Source of the DNA: CAYLJJ01 sp964384025
Lineage (GTDB): Bacteria; Myxococcota_A; Bradymonadia; UBA7976; UBA1532
Length of the DNA: 27,170 nt
Assembly: GCA_964384025.1 (NCBI GenBank)
Contig: CAYLJJ010000091.1
Span: forward strand, 1 to 27,170
Direction: 5' to 3'
The translations under genes and the position numbers were made by a program. The notes beneath the pieces are model-generated. The model was not told the DNA's origin, ran no database searches, and worked only from the letters and a program-made list of their open reading frames with translations. Positions 23,348 through 27,170 of this stretch are shown one piece after another; position 1 is the first letter of the stretch, and each line of letters opens with the position of its first letter.

Positions 23348-26300
23348 TCAGTAGACATCTCGAGCCAAGCGAAAGCCTAGGGTGGGTAAGACCTGCTCTA
23401 CGCTTTGAGTAAAGCGACTGGCAGAGCGACACTCGGTGGGGCCGCTGCTCCAGTTGCCCCCCTTGATCACCCGTTGCTGCTTCCCTGAGTCCAGCCAAGA
23501 GGAGGTCCATTCGCTGATCCCCCCCGCCATTCCTGCGATCCCATAGGGACTGAGATCTGTCTTGAAAGCCTCTAAGGGACCGGGCCTGGGGTAACCCTCT
23601 TGGCTGATGCCCATATGGCAGAAGCTGGCCTCAAAGGCATCCCCCCAAGGGAAGAGACGCCCATCGCTGCCTCGAGCGGCTTTCTCCCACTCCACCTCGC
23701 TGGGGAGGCGATAGGAGAGACGATTTCGCTTAGAGAGCCAGCGGCAGAAAGCCTCGGCGTCTTCACAGGAGATGTTGCTCACTGGCCAGTTGGGATGCCA
23801 ACGCCTGCCCTGTTCATCTCTCTCTGGGATTTGAACTTTGGAGCGTGTGAGGAGCCAAAGGGGAGGCTCGTTTGGGCCAGAGCGAGGCGCTCGAGCGCGC
23901 GCAGCCTGTAAACCCTCCAGTTTCAAAAGCTGCTCCAGGAACTTCTGATATTGCGCTGCGCTGACTGGATGTCGTGTGAGGAAGAAGTCATCTACCTCCT
24001 CAATGCGCTGAGGGCGGGCGAGCTGAGCGAGGCGATCACCACCCACCCGCGCTGGACCAGCGCAGATATGTCGAAACCCCTCTCCGATCACCTGATCCGG
24101 GAAGATCTTCAGATGAAGACGTACGCGCTGCTGTCGCGCGATATAGAGGGGGACCCGCATCTCAGAGAGCCCAGGGGCCCTCAGCTTGAGGAGGTAACTG
24201 CCCATCGGAATGGGATCGATGATCGACTCTTTAAGCTCTCGCTCTTGCACGGGGAGCAGCACCCGCGCGCGCAGCTCATAGCTGAAGAGGCTGACTCGAA
24301 CCCCCTGAGGCAGCGCCAACTCCAGACGACCATCCCCCTTGAGGCGTTGAGACGATTGTCCCTCATCATCAAAGGCCCTCACCAGGGTCTCATAGTGAGC
24401 CATTTGAACTCGATCTCCAGCGCGTTCAGCGGCTTCAAAGGCGCTGTAGTAGAGATCTCGAAGAGCCCTGCGGCTGGGGGCATGTTCTCCATCTACACCG
24501 AGGGCAGCGTGGAAAGCCGCTAGAGCTTTGGAGAAGGAGCGGGCTGCTTCAAGGCGAGCGGCCTCCTCTGCATCCTCTAGAGACCAAAGGAGGCTGCGGC
24601 GTTGTTGAGGAGCCCAAGGATCGATGCGAGCGCGCATCACAGCGGTCTTGTTCTGGAGCGTACGCGCTTGCTCAAAGCGATCATAGTAGATCTCTTCAGC
24701 CGCGCGCCCCAGCTCCAGCAGCTTCTCCCGCTCAGCGGCGATGCGCGCACGATCCTGCTCTCCCTCGAGGATCTCCTCAACACGCTCTGCGATCCAAGCG
24801 GCGCTCTGAGGCCGCTCCTGGGGGGGCTTTCGCAGACAATGGAGACAGAGTTCTTCTAAGGCGTGAGGGATCTCGCGGTTGGGCGCGCGCTCGCTGGGAG
24901 GAGTGATCGGCGCCTCCTGAACCGCTCTGCGGATTGCCAGAGGGTTGGGACCATCAAAGGGAGGCTCCAGGGTCAGCAACTCATAGAGCAGAGCACCCAG
25001 GCTGTAGATATCGCTATGAAAACCGATCGCCTTGATCTCCCCTGCGGCCTGCTCGGGAGGCATATAATGGGGGGTCCCTGTAATCTCCCCGTGGAGGGTT
25101 GAGAAGCGCCCTCCAGAGCGCTGTGTAGCGATCTCCTGTGTAGAGGAGTTTGCTTGCTTTAGAGGCTTGGCGAGCCCCCAATCCATCACTGTAATCTCAC
25201 CAAAGGCCCCCAACATCAGGTTGTCTGGTTTGAGATCACGATGGATCAGATCACGGCTGTGTGCATAGGCGATGGTCTTACAGATCTGCGCAAAGATGTT
25301 CAACAGTCGGACGCGGCCAAAGTTACGGATCGCCTCAGGATCTTCTGCGCGTAGGTCCTCGATCACATCCCTCAGGGTGCGACCTTCAATGCGTTTCATG
25401 GCGAAGAAGATCCGTCCATCTCCAAGCTGCCCCAGCTCATAGACAGGCGGAACGCCGGGGTGTTGAAGTTGTCCGGTCACCCGCGCCTCATCCATAAAGC
25501 GCAACCTGAGCGAGGGATCTCGCTGTTCATTGAGGAGCTTAAGGGCTACAGGGCGACTGAGAATGGTGTCTTGGGCCTCTAGGACATAGCCCATCCCTCC
25601 TCGGCCCAGCTCGCGCCCCAGGGCATAGCGATCTTTAGCCTCTGGGATCTCGACCTCCTCCTCCTCGCTCCCCTCGCTGCGGGGGGGAGTTGTGTCTTGC
25701 CAGGAGCTGTCTTGGTTCTCCGAGAGGGGTGTATCCCGTCCCTCATACTCTGCCAGAGTATCCAGAGTATCAAGAGATGAGGAGTTGAGCAGAGTGCCTG
25801 AGGAGCGGGCGGGCTCGGTCTGAAAGGGGGAGACTGCGGGCGTCTCTGCAAAGGCGAGGGCCTCACCAAAAGGGGTCGTGTCTTTTTNNNNNNNNNNNNN
25901 NNGGGGCGCCCCGGGCCCCCGCCGGGCCGCGCGGGCGCCCCCCTGCCCGGCCCCCCGGGGCGCGCGGACGGGGTAGAACTCTGGCCTGAGAGGGCTCTTG
26001 CACTGGGAGAGGTGCTACATCTGGTGTGGTGTCCTCTAACAGCCCCTTGTCTAGTCTGAGGCGCTCTAGATGGCTGGTCTTAAAGAGCGGCTTTTCCATC
26101 TTCTGAGTAGCTCTGTCCTCAAGGCGCGCAGCTACTCTTGGTGAAGGACGTTGGGTCTGGGGCTGTGTCTGGGAGATAGGGAGGGCTTGAGATCGTAGAC
26201 GCTCTTGGGCTGGAGAGGGGACGCCGACACGCATCCCTGGTCTAAAGAACGCTCGGCTGGGAGCCTTGAGAGAGGGCAGCGGAGGGGGCGTTGAGCGGAC

Positions 26301-26576
26301 AGCAGGGGCTCGCTCAGGTGCCGGGCTCTCTAGGCGAGGAGAACTCTCCTGGGAGTTTTGAGTTTGGGGGTTTTCTAAGCCCACCTCCCGAGCGATGCTT
26401 TGGGCCAGTTCAGCGGAGATCTCCCCCGCCTCTAAAGCGACACGGAGGAGCGTCACTCCCTTCGACCGGCTCCGGCGGCGCAGCTGAACGAGGTGCCCCA
26501 AGCGAACCCGACCTTTGCGCTCCAGGAGGTCAAAGAGGCGCCCCTCCAGCTTCTTATCTACATTATGCTCAGTCAC
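23348..26576 (-). CDS. Ser/Thr protein kinase with N-terminal extension and C-terminal FGE-sulfatase domain (one gene across an N gap)
   Basis: The kinase frame continues upstream of its first internal ATG without a stop, through LGRELGRGGMGYVLEAQD (the glycine loop, about 25580-25630), to the 15-N gap. The frame beyond the gap (GTG 26576) supplies the N-terminus; a one-base length error in the gap or the odd G+C run explains the frame mismatch. The N-terminal domain (first about 65 residues) is helical, loosely like the T2SS ATPase N-domain; a long Pro/Arg/Gln linker follows. Kinase motifs: VALKLL, HRDLKPDN (about 25220), DWGLAKP in place of DFG, and GTPHYMPPEQA. After a helical region (about 24700-24500) the C-terminal FGE-sulfatase/SUMF1-like domain has YRLPSEVEWEKAARG, FPWGD and the GG-SEW and RVIKGGNW blocks. 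No membrane helix was seen. It probably phosphorylates proteins opposite the PP2C next door. The GTG start lacks a strong ribosome binding site. Confidence 0.88.
25888..25902. other. Assembly gap of 15 N inside the kinase gene
   Basis: Fifteen N interrupt the linker between the N-terminal domain and the kinase domain. On the minus strand the frame left of the gap is offset by one base from the frame right of it, so the true sequence must differ in length by 1 (mod 3) here or in the adjoining G+C run. Confidence 0.95.
25903..25970. other. Extreme G+C stretch beside the N gap
   Basis: About 68 bases in which all but two are G or C, made of G and C runs of 3 to 6. On the minus strand it reads as low-complexity Pro/Arg/Gly/Ala. 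The rest of the linker DNA is near 55-60% G+C. Its position touching the gap suggests a consensus or read-end artefact, although a real G+C-rich linker cannot be excluded. Confidence 0.6.
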
Positions 26577-27007
26577 AGCTACGCTCGCTCAGCTCAGAGG
26601 TTGACGACAATCGAAGGTAATATAGGCATAAAGAGATCGCCTATGACAGGCTCGATTCTCTGGATGGTGATGGTGTTGGGGATCGTGGGAAGGGTGATAT
26701 CTTATCTCCTCACAAACCTCAGCTTGCTCCTTCCTAGAAAGGCAGTCCTATTTCCCCTAGGATGTGAACCATCTCTCGATGTTGGCTTTCCTTACGCGAT
26801 TGTCTTCAGCGATCTCAAGGCAGACATAACTTGGATAAAACTCAATATAACGCTCCAATTTTCCACTCTCTAATATTGGAGAAAAACTCCCTTAAAGCCT
26901 CGCGACCCGCTTCACCGGCTTGAAGCAACTTGGGATGAAACCGCAATTTATCGTGAAAATTGGCTCCGAAATCTGCTCATTGCTGTGTCAACGGGTGGAC
27001 GTAAGTC
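26577..27007. other. Poorly coding, lower-G+C spacer
   Basis: This stretch after the kinase start is richer in A+T than most of the window. I find no complete gene with a ribosome binding site. One forward frame is open up to TAA 26871-26873, then open again without a start codon until TGA 27009-27011. On the minus strand, short frames around 26880-26990 (HPKLLQAGEAGREAL-like) also look protein-like but are broken by stops. It may hold gene remnants as well as the kinase promoter. Confidence 0.45.
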
Positions 27008-27170
27008 ATGAGAACGATTCAACCACGAAATTCGGCAGACTCAGCCATAGAGGCACGGTATAGCCACCTACACGCTCATACTCTAGGAGAGATACGTATC
27101 AATGGTGGTGATGGGGCATCTATAAAACAAGCCTTCTTGGCGCTCCTGAGAAGAGAAATTCCAGAGGCTC
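27008..27170 (+). CDS. Possible partial CDS running off the right edge
   Basis: From ATG 27008 the frame stays open for 54 codons to the window end (MRTIQPRNSADSAIEARY at the start). GGTGGA lies about 9 nt upstream. The start overlaps as ATGA the stop of an upstream open frame (26874-27011) that has no ATG/GTG/TTG start in frame, so that frame is either a remnant or a shadow. No family is recognised. It is the longest open frame in this edge, but the length is too short to be sure that it is a gene. Confidence 0.35.
   Translation, partial: MRTIQPRNSADSAIEARYSHLHAHTLGEIRINGGDGASIKQAFLALLRREIPEA

Noticed and set aside
26493..26873. 126-residue forward open frame at the kinase 5' end
   Set aside because: Its first part is antisense to the kinase N-terminus and the rest lacks a ribosome binding site and any recognisable domain.

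Overview
The window looks like bacterial chromosome (by eye about 57% G+C outside two unusual stretches). It probably comes from a myxobacteria-like lineage (Myxococcota or a relative). The signs are a Ser/Thr kinase with a DWG motif and a C-terminal formylglycine-generating-enzyme-like (FGE-sulfatase) domain, a PP2C phosphatase fused to a cyclic-nucleotide domain, large secreted and repeat proteins of unknown role, and conflict-type genes with effector-associated domains (EADs). This placement is inference; a Planctomycetota-like relative is the main alternative. Two runs of N (19091-19190 and 25888-25902) show a draft assembly. Each breaks one gene into two apparent reading frames.

Layout. 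1-553 (-): the N-terminal part of a GatE-type Glu-tRNA(Gln) amidotransferase subunit, cut by the window edge; this family is best known from archaea. 744-4385 (+): a 989-residue exported, membrane-anchored protein and a double zinc-ribbon tail-anchored protein, both of unknown role. 4564-9732 (-): a 1722-residue leucine-rich helical-repeat protein with long internal duplications and an A+T-rich central segment. 10060-14413 (+): a GNAT acetyltransferase, the two-subunit 2-oxoacid (probably 2-oxoglutarate):ferredoxin oxidoreductase korA-korB, and a TetR regulator with a palindrome just upstream. 14417-17224 (-): an outer-membrane-like protein, a 58-residue zinc-ribbon gene, and argS, to which that small gene is translationally coupled.

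17455-22014 (+) is the most interesting part. It is a tight three-gene cassette: (1) an EAD-like domain joined to a STAND/AAA-type ATPase whose Walker B reads DK instead of DE; (2) a membrane ATPase with a long 12-bp tandem repeat encoding GVAx units and an intact Walker B; (3) an EAD1-like domain joined to an MTA/SAH-nucleosidase-family phosphorylase with its catalytic motifs. The EAD-like termini of the first and third proteins align without gaps over 42 residues. This suggests homotypic assembly of an ATPase switch with a nucleoside-cleaving effector, as expected for an NLR/STAND-like immune system. The pairing is read from the sequence; the defence role is inference.

22097-26576 holds a PP2C phosphatase-cNMP-binding fusion (+) convergent with a Ser/Thr kinase-FGE protein (-), a likely opposing signalling pair right after the cassette. 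26577-27170 is poorer in G+C and has no confident complete gene; a possible partial CDS runs off the right edge.
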